In this document: piece by piece, positions 9,072 through 15,026 of the stretch | Layout: every line of letters begins with the position of its first letter | Position numbering within the stretch: position 1 is the first letter of the stretch | From: Clostridiales bacterium | GTDB lineage: Bacteria; Bacillota; Clostridia; Oscillospirales; Acutalibacteraceae | Length of the DNA stretch: 17,335 nt | Assembly (NCBI GenBank): GCA_021200075.1 | Contig: JAJQGZ010000205.1 | Span: 1 to 17,335 of the forward strand | Direction: 5' to 3' | Made by a program: the position numbers and the translations under genes | The notes under the pieces: model-generated | The model's input: only the letters and a program-made list of their open reading frames with translations | What the model was told of the DNA's origin: nothing | The model's database searches: none

Positions 9072-9223
9072 CGTTCGGTGAGAGGGATTTGTTTTGACCG
9101 ATGAATGTTCTGTTAAGTTTCTCTCAGATATAAATTAATATTTATTGATGCGTTGGTAACGGCACAGCCAATTTAACACACACATTCAGCATAGCTGTTT
9201 CACGGTAGCTGATATTTAATTAT
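9072..9223 (+). other. 5' leader of the tRNA operon
   Basis: About 150 bases between the predicted transcription start and the first tRNA, with no ORF. Short complementary segments are visible: TCGGT near 9075 with ACCGA near 9098, GAGAG with CTCTC around 9080-9127, and TCAGC with GCTGA around 9186-9212. These could fold into a few small hairpins. I see no conserved riboswitch motif. Function unknown; it is presumably removed during tRNA maturation. Confidence 0.5.
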
Positions 9224-9297
9224 GCGGGTGTAGTTTAATGGTAGAATCTCAGCCTTCCAAGCTGGTCGTGTGGGTTCGATTCCCATCACCCGCTCCA
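9224..9297 (+). tRNA. tRNA-Gly (anticodon TCC)
   Basis: Cloverleaf with acceptor stem GCGGGTG/CACCCGC, D-arm GTTTAATGGTAGAA, anticodon loop CTTCCAA (TCC), T-loop TTCGATT and discriminator T. CCA is encoded. First gene of the tRNA operon. Confidence 0.97.
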
Positions 9298-9302
9298 TTT
9301 TT

Positions 9303-9379
9303 GCGCTGATAGCTCAGCTGGATAGAGCAACTGCCTTCTAAGCAGTAGGTCGGGGGTTCAAGTCCCTCTCAGCGCGCCA
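9303..9379 (+). tRNA. tRNA-Arg (anticodon TCT)
   Basis: Acceptor stem GCGCTGA/TCAGCGC, D-arm AGCTCAGCTGGATAGAGC, anticodon loop CTTCTAA (TCT), T-loop TTCAAGT, discriminator G, encoded CCA. Reads AGA codons, frequent in an AT-rich genome. Confidence 0.97.
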
Positions 9380-9430
9380 AAAGCGGTTTATTTACTCTCA
9401 CTTCGGCACAGAACAGTAATAAATATATAT

Positions 9431-9508
9431 GGTGGGATTAGTTCAGTTGGTTAGAGCGCCAGTTTGTGGCACTGGAGGTCATCGGTTCGAATCCGATATC
9501 CCACCCCA
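9431..9508 (+). tRNA. tRNA-His (anticodon GTG)
   Basis: Acceptor stem GTGGGAT/ATCCCAC with an encoded extra G at 9431 facing C73, the identity element of tRNA-His. Anticodon loop TTGTGGC (GTG), T-loop TTCGAAT, encoded CCA. Confidence 0.97.
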
Positions 9509-9528
9509 TTTTTATTTATCTCTTATAT

Positions 9529-9603
9529 TGGGGTGTAGCCAAGCGGTAAGGCAACGGACTTTGACTCCGTCATGCGTGGGTTCAAATCCCGCCGCCCCAG
9601 CCA
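9529..9603 (+). tRNA. tRNA-Gln (anticodon TTG)
   Basis: Acceptor stem TGGGGTG/CGCCCCA, anticodon loop CTTTGAC (TTG), T-loop TTCAAAT, discriminator G, encoded CCA. The last 24 bases (9580-9603) recur exactly, inverted, at 10726-10749. Confidence 0.97.
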
Positions 9604-9626
9604 TTCGCCCTGATTACAGGGTATAC

Positions 9627-9702
9627 GATCCATTAGCTCAGATGGCAGAGCACTTGACTTTTAATCAAGGTGTCCGGGGTTCGATTCCCCGATGGATCAC
9701 CA
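9627..9702 (+). tRNA. tRNA-Lys (anticodon TTT)
   Basis: Acceptor stem GATCCAT/ATGGATC, D-arm AGCTCAGATGGCAGAGC, anticodon loop CTTTTAA (TTT), T-loop TTCGATT, discriminator A, encoded CCA. Last gene of the operon, 4 bases before the terminator stem. Confidence 0.97.
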
Positions 9703-9705
9703 GTT

Positions 9706-9750
9706 AAAAAGTCCTTATTGCCTCGTTCGGGCGGTAGGGACTTTTGTTTT
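9706..9750 (+). terminator. Intrinsic terminator of the tRNA operon
   Basis: AAAAGTCC (9707-9714) pairs with GGACTTTT, and the inner TTATTGCC pairs with GGCGGTAG using G-U pairs, giving a stem of about 16 pairs around a TCGTTCG loop, followed by CTTTTGTTTT. Confidence 0.9.
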
Positions 9751-9787
9751 AATAATCCTATTATAATGTATGAAAAAGGAGACTGAA

Positions 9788-10003
9788 ATGAATTATAGGG
9801 ATGAACCGCTTGAAATTAAAGAAATTTTTGAAAATGACGAATTTGTAGCGTTTAAGGTTAAATACGATTGGTTCGGTGATGTTATGATTCAAACCAATGT
9901 CGGCATAAAAAACGAAGTCGGCGATATTATCCGCAGCGAAACCGTAAAAAGCGAGGTGGAACCCTGCGCCCGTCCTCTCCTGTATATTTTTTATAAACGG
10001 TAA
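9788..10003 (+). CDS. Small hypothetical protein (71 residues)
   Basis: ATG 9788 is preferred to the in-frame ATG 9770 because AAGGAG at 9776-9781 lies 6 bases before it. The product is acidic and mixed-charge, with alternating hydrophobic residues suggesting a small beta-rich fold (EFVAFKVKYDWFGDVMIQTN). It has no signal peptide, membrane segment, cysteine motif or recognizable family signature. A TATAAT at 9762-9767 could be a -10 element but no good -35 lies at the right distance. It stands alone between the tRNA terminator and its own terminator. Not recognized. Confidence 0.7.
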   Translation: MNYRDEPLEIKEIFENDEFVAFKVKYDWFGDVMIQTNVGIKNEVGDIIRSETVKSEVEPCARPLLYIFYKR

Positions 10004-10017
10004 TTTACCTATTTTAA

Positions 10018-10045
10018 GCGCTCTTTATTATTAGAGCACTTTTTT
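10018..10045 (+). terminator. Intrinsic terminator after the small hypothetical gene
   Basis: GCTCT (10020-10024) pairs with AGAGC (10033-10037) around an AT-rich loop, followed by ACTTTTTT. An alternative hairpin AGCAC/GTGCT flanks the T-run itself. Confidence 0.7.
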
Positions 10046-10051
10046 GTGCTG

Positions 10052-10080
10052 TTGAATTTACTTTAATTGTATGCTAAAAT
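10052..10080 (+). promoter_or_regulatory. Sigma-A promoter of the first FN3-type gene
   Basis: TTGAAT (10052-10057), 17-base spacer, TAAAAT (10075-10080). A TG one base upstream of the -10 (ATGCTAAAAT) gives an extended -10. Predicted transcription start near 10087, only about 16 bases before the upstream ATG at 10103. Confidence 0.75.
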
Positions 10081-10102
10081 TAAAATAATCGGGGGTATTG
10101 TT

Positions 10103-10138
10103 ATGGAAAACACAATAAGAAAAAAAACAGAACGATGA
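10103..10138 (+). other. Out-of-frame leader ORF with A8 tract before the first FN3-type gene
   Basis: ATG 10103 has the good ribosome binding site (GGGGG at 10091-10095) and encodes MENTIRKKTER, stopping at TGA 10136-10138, which overlaps the next ATG (10135) as ATGA. The stretch contains eight consecutive A (10120-10127). One extra A would fuse it in frame to the downstream signal peptide as MENTIRKKNRT-MKIMAM. It could be a coupling leader, a phase-variable or slippage site, or a mutated true N-terminus. Confidence 0.5.
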
Positions 10139-10212
10139 AAATAATGGCAATGATACTTAGCATGATAATGTTTGTAGTTTCATCATCGGTAAGTACAATA
10201 CCAGCATATGCA
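10134..10212 (+). repeat. Signal-peptide cassette, copy 1 of a direct repeat
   Basis: This 79-base segment encodes the signal peptide of the first FN3-type gene and matches 10836-10914 with about seven mismatches (roughly 91% identity by hand alignment). Downstream of it the two genes diverge strongly, so the duplicated or converted unit is the 5' cassette. Confidence 0.85.
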
Positions 10213-10686
10213 AGCATGGCAAAGACATCTATTAAGAGTGTTACGGCTACATCCGGCGGTTTCAAATTGACTTGGAAGAAAACATCTGGTGTAACTGGGT
10301 ATCAGATACAGTACTCAACATCTAAATCAATGAAAAGTGCTAAAACATCTAAAATAACAAAAGCTTCAAGCGCAATGTCTATTGTTGAGTGTAAGTCAAT
10401 TCCAAGCGGCTTTTATATTTCGTGGAAATCAATAGATTCATATGATAAGAAAATAACATGCATTATTCAGTGGAGCAAAAATAAGAATTTTTCAAGTGAT
10501 GTATATACTAAAACGATTACTTCTCCGCTTGATGAAAAAATCACGAGTACAGCCGTTTACGATACAAGTGATTCCATGTCTTCCGGTAAATATTATGTAA
10601 GAATTAAAGCAAAAAGTAGTAGTGGAACAGCATATACTTGGAGTTCATTAAAAACGGTTACTGTTACAATATATGGTTCATATTAA
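10135..10686 (+). CDS. Secreted fibronectin type III-like protein
   Basis: Predicted exported protein of 183 residues. A Sec signal peptide covers about residues 1-26 (MKIMAMILSMIMFVV...IPAYA) with a likely cleavage after AYA. The mature part has FN3-like sequence of the kind common in Clostridia cell-surface proteins: FKLTWKKTSGVTGYQIQYST (about 43-62), which lacks its second half, then YISWKSID...IIQWSKNKNF and KYYVRIKAKSSSGTAY, a more complete second repeat. It is rich in Ser, Thr and Lys with no cell-wall anchor motif. The ATG at 10135 has no ribosome binding site of its own and depends on the upstream leader ORF. Codon use is AT-rich. It is a paralog of the gene at 10834 in its first 26 residues. 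Possible role in adhesion or binding, inferred only. Confidence 0.7.
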   Translation: MKIMAMILSMIMFVVSSSVSTIPAYASMAKTSIKSVTATSGGFKLTWKKTSGVTGYQIQYSTSKSMKSAKTSKITKASSAMSIVECKSIPSGFYISWKSIDSYDKKITCIIQWSKNKNFSSDVYTKTITSPLDEKITSTAVYDTSDSMSSGKYYVRIKAKSSSGTAYTWSSLKTVTVTIYGSY

Positions 10687-10725
10687 TGTTATAAATATGG
10701 TCTTTTAAGAAAGTCAAAACAGCGA

Positions 10726-10749
10726 TGGCTGGGGCGGCGGGATTTGAAC
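10726..10749 (-). repeat. Inverted exact copy of the tRNA-Gln 3' end
   Basis: The reverse complement of these 24 bases is identical to tRNA-Gln positions 9580-9603, from the last T-stem base through the T-loop, acceptor 3' strand, discriminator and CCA. The match ends at the G before the T-loop; the rest of the tRNA is absent. This is the segment of tRNA genes typically used as an attachment core by tyrosine integrases, but the copy is inverted relative to the intact tRNA, which a simple single integration event would not give. Confidence 0.85.
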
Positions 10750-10808
10750 TTTCAGTAGAAAGGATAACTTTTGTGTGATTAATAATTACAAAAGAAAGAG
10801 GTGCTTTT

Positions 10809-10832
10809 ATGGAAAACACAATTAAAAAATAG
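10809..10832 (+). other. Out-of-frame leader ORF with A6 tract before the second FN3-type gene
   Basis: ATG 10809 has the binding site AGAGGTG (10797-10803) and encodes MENTIKK, then TAG at 10830-10832, one base before the ATGATG that opens the main gene. Removing one A or adding two in the A6 tract (10824-10829) would give an in-frame MENTIK(K)NR-MMKIMAM. The arrangement matches the leader at 10103 but in the other frame offset. Confidence 0.5.
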
Positions 10833-10833
10833 A

Positions 10834-11715
10834 ATGATGAAAATAATGGCAATGGTACTTAGCATGATAATGTTTATAGTTTCATCATCGGTATGTATGA
10901 TACCTGCATATGCCGCAAGTGTAAAAAATCTTGTAACAATATCATCGGTAAAGCAAAACAGTTATAACAACATAAAAGTTAAAGTAAAATCTACAGCAAA
11001 TTCATATAAAGATACTGCCAGTGCAATACTTTATGGATATGAATTTCAGTATTCTACCAATAAAGATTTCAAAAAAGGCGTTAATAGTAAACTTGTAACT
11101 AATGTTTTTTATAAAATCTTGACGGTTTCACTTGGTAATATTGCCCAATCTGACGATTATGCAACATTAGTTTCTAATGTTAGTTCAAAATACTATATAA
11201 TAGTTCGTACAGTTTATATAAATTCAAAGAACAACTATAATTACAAGTATTCAAGTTGGAGTGCTATAAAATCTATAAAAATATCTTATGAAGGGATAGA
11301 TGATGGTGCATATAGTGCTGCACTTCAAGCAAAGACTATAATAGCAACCCTCAATATCACTGATAACATGACCGATTTAGAAAAAATTACAAGAGTTCAG
11401 AATTGGATTAATCATAATTGGTACTATTATAAGGAATCGGCAACATATACTGCTCATGGTTGGAATGCTGTAAAAATAGATGGTTATTGGTATCAATATG
11501 ATAGTATTGCATACAAAGGTTACGATTATAATTCTACGAATAAAGATGATCTTGATTACAAAGGATTTATTACAGTTGATAAGAGTGCTAATATGGTATC
11601 ATCAAGTTTAAAAGTATGGAAAGCTTGTTATCCAAAAGCTGATAGTACAGTGAAAGTCGAAACAAGAGAAAAAATGGGTGATTATATTATTCAACTACTT
11701 AAAGGCGAAATTTAA
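10834..11715 (+). CDS. Secreted protein with FN3-like part and transglutaminase-like tail lacking the Cys segment
   Basis: A 293-residue exported protein. Signal peptide about 1-28 (MMKIMAMVLSMIMFIV...IPAYAA). The middle (45-150) resembles an FN3-like unit with YEFQYSTNKDF and KYYIIVRTVY...YSSWSAIKSIKI. Residues 178-225 match the flanks of a transglutaminase-like domain: the helix DLEKITRVQNWINHNW, then the His/Asp block HGWNAVKIDGYWYQYD (H208, D223). The intervening cysteine-bearing helix normally found between them is missing: only about ten residues separate the two blocks. The domain is therefore probably not catalytic. The ATGs at 10834 and 10837 lack their own binding site; GTG 10801 is in frame but would itself consume that site. 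Terminator follows at 11744. Confidence 0.7.
   Translation: MMKIMAMVLSMIMFIVSSSVCMIPAYAASVKNLVTISSVKQNSYNNIKVKVKSTANSYKDTASAILYGYEFQYSTNKDFKKGVNSKLVTNVFYKILTVSLGNIAQSDDYATLVSNVSSKYYIIVRTVYINSKNNYNYKYSSWSAIKSIKISYEGIDDGAYSAALQAKTIIATLNITDNMTDLEKITRVQNWINHNWYYYKESATYTAHGWNAVKIDGYWYQYDSIAYKGYDYNSTNKDDLDYKGFITVDKSANMVSSSLKVWKACYPKADSTVKVETREKMGDYIIQLLKGEI
10836..10914 (+). repeat. Signal-peptide cassette, copy 2 of a direct repeat
   Basis: Partner of 10134-10212, with about seven mismatches over 79 bases. It encodes the signal peptide of the second FN3-type gene. Confidence 0.85.
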
Positions 11716-11743
11716 TCGTTAAATAACATGTAAATCTTTTGAT

Positions 11744-11780
11744 AAAGGCTATTACTTCAAACGGTAATAGTCTTTTATTT
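11744..11780 (+). terminator. Intrinsic terminator of the second FN3-type gene
   Basis: AAAGGCTATTAC (11744-11755) pairs with GTAATAGTCTTT (11764-11775), a 12-pair stem with one G-U, loop of 8 bases, continuing into a T-rich run TCTTTTATTTT. Confidence 0.85.
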
Positions 11781-11860
11781 TATGCTTTTTGATTATATAA
11801 ATAAATTAGTTTTAAAAAATACTAAACCAAAAATTTTATTATATAAGGAGTGATTAACAA

Positions 11861-11967
11861 TTGATTAAAACTAATAAAATTAAAACAACAAGTAAGAGAG
11901 TACTTTTGCTATTCTTAGCGTATTAATTGCTTTTAGTTGCTTCGCAGGAACAGGACTTGAAATTTAA
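11861..11967 (+). pseudogene. Remnant of a small secreted-protein gene (signal peptide only)
   Basis: AAGGAG at 11845-11850 precedes TTG 11861, which opens MIKTNKIKTTSKRVLLLFLAY and stops at TAA 11924-11926. In a second frame the sequence continues LSVLIAFSCFAGTGLEI and stops at 11965-11967. Joined by one inserted base near 11911-11916 these give a typical Sec signal peptide: Lys-rich start, hydrophobic core, AFSCFAG end. No mature domain remains before the cwlD promoter. It looks like the decayed 5' end of another exported protein gene; its family cannot be told. Confidence 0.55.
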
Positions 11968-11994
11968 GCTTAAAACAAATTTTCGGCAACATAC

Positions 11995-12023
11995 TTGATA
12001 CTTTTGTAATAATGATATATAAT
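11995..12023 (+). promoter_or_regulatory. Sigma-A promoter of cwlD-radA
   Basis: TTGATA (11995-12000), 17-base spacer, TATAAT (12018-12023), with the coding start at 12050. This is a vegetative rather than a sporulation-type (sigma-E/G) promoter by sequence, and would also serve radA. Confidence 0.8.
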
Positions 12024-12049
12024 TATTACATATAATTATCGGTGGTATT

Positions 12050-12742
12050 ATGAAAAAAGCGATAATTATAATGTTGGTATTTATATTTACTTTTATAAAC
12101 TGTTTATCGGCTCAGTTTTTGTTAAAAAAATCCATAAGCGTCAGCAATTCTCCGAGCTCGGCGATAATTAATCTTGTTATAGACGCAGGGCACGGCGGTA
12201 TTGACGCAGGGACTGTCGGTGTTGATTCTTCAAAGGAAAAACAATCAACCTCGCAATTGCAAAAAAGCTGTATGATTTTGCTATGGTGAGCGGTATAAAT
12301 TCATATATGACTCGTACAGGAGATTATCTCGTTTATTCAAACGGAGATGACACAAACCGTTCCGATTTATATAATCGTATGGATTACATAAACAGTATAG
12401 ACAACAGCGTTCTCATATCCATCCATCAAAATCATTTTGACGACGCAAGCGAGTGGGGGGATGCAGGTATGGTACTCTCCTAATGACAACGAAAGTTCGC
12501 TTCTTGCCGACAGTATTTTGAACATTACCAAATTAAATTTGCAGCCTGATAATGAAAGACTTAACAAACCGTCTGATGACAGCTATTATTTACTTTACAA
12601 AGTGCAGGTGTCGTCTGTTATGGTTGAATGCGGTTTTATGAGTAATGCGCAGGAAAATGAAAAATTACAGGACGATGAGTATCAAAAAGAGCTTGCATAT
12701 TCAATAATGCTCGGTCTTGACGAATATGTTGCACAGCTTTAG
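12050..12742 (+). pseudogene. cwlD: CwlD-type N-acetylmuramoyl-L-alanine amidase with two frameshifts
   Basis: Corrected for two single-base indels, this encodes a 230-residue amidase_3 protein: an N-terminal membrane or signal segment (IIIMLVFIFTFINCLSAQFLL), the zinc motif VIDAGHGGIDAGTVG, the Glu ligand in SKEK, then NLAIAKKLYDF, MTRTGD, the second His in ISIHQNHF and the catalytic-Glu block VMVECGFMSN. CwlD cleaves stem peptides from cortex peptidoglycan so that muramic-delta-lactam can form, which is needed for spore germination. Frame 1 breaks at an A5 run (12237-12241; A6 restores it) and frame 2 breaks at a G6 run (12455-12460; G5 restores it). All motifs survive, so the lesions are recent or are sequencing errors. 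Binding site GGTGG lies near 12041. radA follows 13 bases later. Confidence 0.85.
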
Positions 12743-12755
12743 TTAAGGAGACAAA

Positions 12756-14126
12756 ATGGCAAAAATAAAATCATTATATGCTTGCAGTGAATGCGGATAT
12801 GAATCGCCCAAATGGTTCGGCAGATGTCCGGGGTGCGGAGAGTGGAATACTTTGAATGAGGAACTGCCGCAAACTCCTGCTTTATCTTCGGTAAAAAGCA
12901 GTTTAAATTCTGTTAATCAGGTTATGGCTCTGAATGATATAACTCAGGATTCTGAAAAAAGAATATCGACCGGCGTTAAAGAATTTGACAGAGTTCTCGG
13001 CGGAGGTATTGTGGAGGGAAGTCTTGTATTACTAAGCGGTGACCCCGGCATAGGCAAATCGACAATGCTTTTGCAGGTGTGTGCAAATCTCGGTAAGCAA
13101 AAAAAAGTTTTATATGTAAGCGGTGAAGAATCCGCCGCTCAGATAAAAATGTGTGCTTCCCGTCTCGGCGTCAGCAGTGATAATTTATTTATTCTTCCGC
13201 AAACCGATGTAGGCATAATTGTTGAAATGATAAAAAGCGAGAAGCCCGGGATTGTAATAATAGATTCTATTCAAACTATGGTTTATGATGAAATATCATC
13301 ATCTGCCGGTTCTGTAACACAAGTTAGGGAATGTACCAATATTTTTATGCATTTGGCAAAAGGGTTCGGTATTCCGATATTTGTAGTTGGTCATGTTAAT
13401 AAAGACGGCGCAATAGCAGGGCCGAAGGTACTGGAGCATATTGTTGATACCGTTCTTTATTTTGAGGGCGAAAGGAATTATTCCTACAGGATTTTGCGAA
13501 GTGCTAAAAACAGATTCGGCTCAATAAATGAGATAGGAGTTTTTGAAATGACAGGGGAGGGGCTTAAGGAAGTTCTCAACCCGTCTTTAATGATGATTTC
13601 CGGCAGACCTAAGAATACTTCGGGAACCTGCGTTGCTTGCGTTATGGAGGGCTCTCGACCGATTTTGGCGGAGGTTCAGGGTCTTGTATGCGCAACAGGT
13701 TTCGGAACTCCGAGAAGAATGAGCACGGGCTTTGATTATAACCGAATGAGTATGCTTCTTGCTGTGCTTGAAAAGCGTGCAGGGTATTTCTTTACAAATA
13801 TGGACGCTTACATAAATGTTGTCGGAGGTTTGAGGCTCGATGAACCGGCAGCTGATTTAACAGTTGCTCTTGCGCTTGTCTCCTCGCTTAAAGACAAATC
13901 GGTAGGGGATAAAGTATTGGCTTTCGGCGAAGTCGGATTGGCAGGGGAAATACGAGCTGTCAATAACTGCGAACAAAGGGTAAGCGAAGCATATCGACTT
14001 GGCTTTGAGCGGTGCATAATTCCTTTTCACAATTATAAATCGTTGCCTAAAAACTTAAAAGTAAATCTCGATATTGTTCCGGTCAGAACAATAAGAGAAG
14101 CATTTTCCGCACTTGTTGAAGAATAA
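12756..14126 (+). CDS. radA: DNA repair protein RadA (Sms)
   Basis: RadA is a RecA-like branch-migration ATPase that helps process recombination intermediates and stalled forks. The 456-residue protein is intact: a C4 zinc finger (C10, C13, C24, C27), Walker A GDPGIGKS (95-102), Walker B IVIID (166-170), the RadA-specific KNRFG motif (251-255) and a C-terminal Lon-like domain (GLRLDEPAADLTVALAL, GEVGLAGEIR). AAGGAG at 12745-12750 lies 5 bases before the ATG. Only 13 bases separate it from the cwlD stop and no promoter lies between, so it is probably transcribed from 11995. In many Firmicutes radA sits with clpC and disA; that context is absent here. Confidence 0.96.
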   Translation: MAKIKSLYACSECGYESPKWFGRCPGCGEWNTLNEELPQTPALSSVKSSLNSVNQVMALNDITQDSEKRISTGVKEFDRVLGGGIVEGSLVLLSGDPGIGKSTMLLQVCANLGKQKKVLYVSGEESAAQIKMCASRLGVSSDNLFILPQTDVGIIVEMIKSEKPGIVIIDSIQTMVYDEISSSAGSVTQVRECTNIFMHLAKGFGIPIFVVGHVNKDGAIAGPKVLEHIVDTVLYFEGERNYSYRILRSAKNRFGSINEIGVFEMTGEGLKEVLNPSLMMISGRPKNTSGTCVACVMEGSRPILAEVQGLVCATGFGTPRRMSTGFDYNRMSMLLAVLEKRAGYFFTNMDAYINVVGGLRLDEPAADLTVALALVSSLKDKSVGDKVLAFGEVGLAGEIRAVNNCEQRVSEAYRLGFERCIIPFHNYKSLPKNLKVNLDIVPVRTIREAFSALVEE

Positions 14127-14137
14127 TTTTATAACAA

Positions 14138-14173
14138 AAACAGCCGAACACAATTTTGTGCTTTCGGCTGTTT
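14138..14173. terminator. Bidirectional terminator between radA and the minus-strand methyltransferase
   Basis: AAACAGCCGAA (14138-14148) pairs with TTCGGCTGTTT (14163-14173), with an inner CACAA/TTGTG extension, giving a long stem. It ends in TTT on the plus strand and in TTTTTGTTATAAAA on the minus strand, so it can serve both convergent genes. Confidence 0.85.
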
Positions 14174-14197
14174 AAATATATCATATTTGCTAAAATT

Positions 14198-14857
14198 TTA
14201 TTTTTTACTCGGATCATATTCCCAAACAGAATATCTTTGAGCGCACGGTACTAAGTAGATGAATCCAAATTTTTTAAAAACTTTTTCTCTTCTTATCATC
14301 GTCCAACCCGGTCTGTCGTTTAAATAATCACCGCTTTGTTGGTCAACCCAATAGTAAAAATTCAGCTTGTGATCCATTTCACTTTCTAATTTTGAAATAA
14401 AATTGTGAAACATATCAGGCAAAAACGGTCTGCCTAAAAACATAACGGTAATATCTTTATAGTTATATTCCATAGCGTCGCCGGAAATTATTTCAATTTG
14501 ATTATATATTTTAGACCAAATTTTTGCAATATTCGCTACATCATCGTTTAATTCTATTCCGATGATTTTACCTGGGAAGTGCGAACGAATCATATATGCT
14601 AAAACTCTGCCTTTTCCGCAGCCGACATCAATAAATACATCGTCGCTTGAAAAATCTGAACCCTTAAAAATATCTTTTAAAATCCAATAACGAGTAGATT
14701 CACTTCCTGTCGCACCGTGGCTTTCTCTGTATTTAGAGGGGACGTATTTGTATAACGGCGTACGGCAAATAATTATATCACATATTGTATCATATAAAGT
14801 AATCGGATATAAAGCATAGGTTATCAATTTTTGTTTTAACTTCTTTTTATTATTCAT
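14198..14857 (-). CDS. Class I SAM-dependent methyltransferase, substrate unknown
   Basis: A 219-residue protein with a basic start (MNNKKKLKQK), a hydrophobic stretch at about 11-31 that may associate with the membrane, and then a Rossmann methyltransferase core: motif I DVGCGKGRVL (77-86), acidic Glu in GIELN (102), motif III region SGDAMEYNY (126-133) and a following beta strand VMFLGRPFLPDMF. The C-terminal half is aromatic-rich (LNFYYWVDQQSG). The fold is confident; the substrate is not determinable, though similar proteins often occur near envelope or polysaccharide genes. It stands alone on the minus strand with its own promoter at 14895-14923 and shares the radA terminator. Confidence 0.85.
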   Translation of the reverse strand: MNNKKKLKQKLITYALYPITLYDTICDIIICRTPLYKYVPSKYRESHGATGSESTRYWILKDIFKGSDFSSDDVFIDVGCGKGRVLAYMIRSHFPGKIIGIELNDDVANIAKIWSKIYNQIEIISGDAMEYNYKDITVMFLGRPFLPDMFHNFISKLESEMDHKLNFYYWVDQQSGDYLNDRPGWTMIRREKVFKKFGFIYLVPCAQRYSVWEYDPSKK

Positions 14858-14894
14858 ACAAATTTCTCACAAATATTTAATGATTTTTTATTTA

Positions 14895-14923
14895 AGTATA
14901 GCATAACAGAAAAAAATATTCAA
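14895..14923 (-). promoter_or_regulatory. Sigma-A promoter of the minus-strand methyltransferase
   Basis: Reading the minus strand: TTGAAT (14923-14918), 17-base spacer, TATACT (14900-14895), about 37 bases before the start codon. The spacer contains a TG ahead of the -10 (TTATGCTATACT). Confidence 0.8.
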
Positions 14924-14997
14924 TAAAAACGGCAAAACAAAATGGCATTAATAAATCGACTAATCTTAAACTTTATCGAAAATTTGCATCTTGACAG

Positions 14998-15026
14998 TTG
15001 ACAGGGAATTAAGAAAATGATACAAT
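14998..15026 (+). promoter_or_regulatory. Sigma-A promoter of the tyrosine recombinase gene, with duplicated -35
   Basis: TTGACA (14998-15003), 17-base spacer, TACAAT (15021-15026). A second TTGACA lies directly upstream at 14991-14996 as part of a tandem TTGACAG repeat, but at 24 bases from the -10 it is badly spaced. The -10 overlaps the left arm of the palindrome at 15024-15053. The leader to the start codon is about 130 bases. Confidence 0.8.

Noticed and set aside
9140..9175. T-box-like sequence (GTTGGTAACGGCAC) in the tRNA leader
   Set aside because: It departs from the T-box core (GGTGGNACCGCG) at several positions, no terminator/antiterminator pair follows, and the downstream genes are tRNAs rather than synthetases or transporters.
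9429..9707. A 92-residue ORF running across the tRNA-His, tRNA-Gln and tRNA-Lys genes
   Set aside because: It is only an open frame through tRNA genes, with no ribosome binding site and sequence fully explained by the tRNAs.
10768..10794. CTTTTGT/ACAAAAG inverted repeat before the second FN3-type gene
   Set aside because: Short AT-rich arms with a 13-base loop occur readily by chance in this composition; no -35/-10 pair could be tied to it.
10726..10800. A complete second tRNA-Gln on the minus strand
   Set aside because: Only the T-loop and 3' acceptor part match; the D-arm, anticodon arm and 5' acceptor strand are absent.
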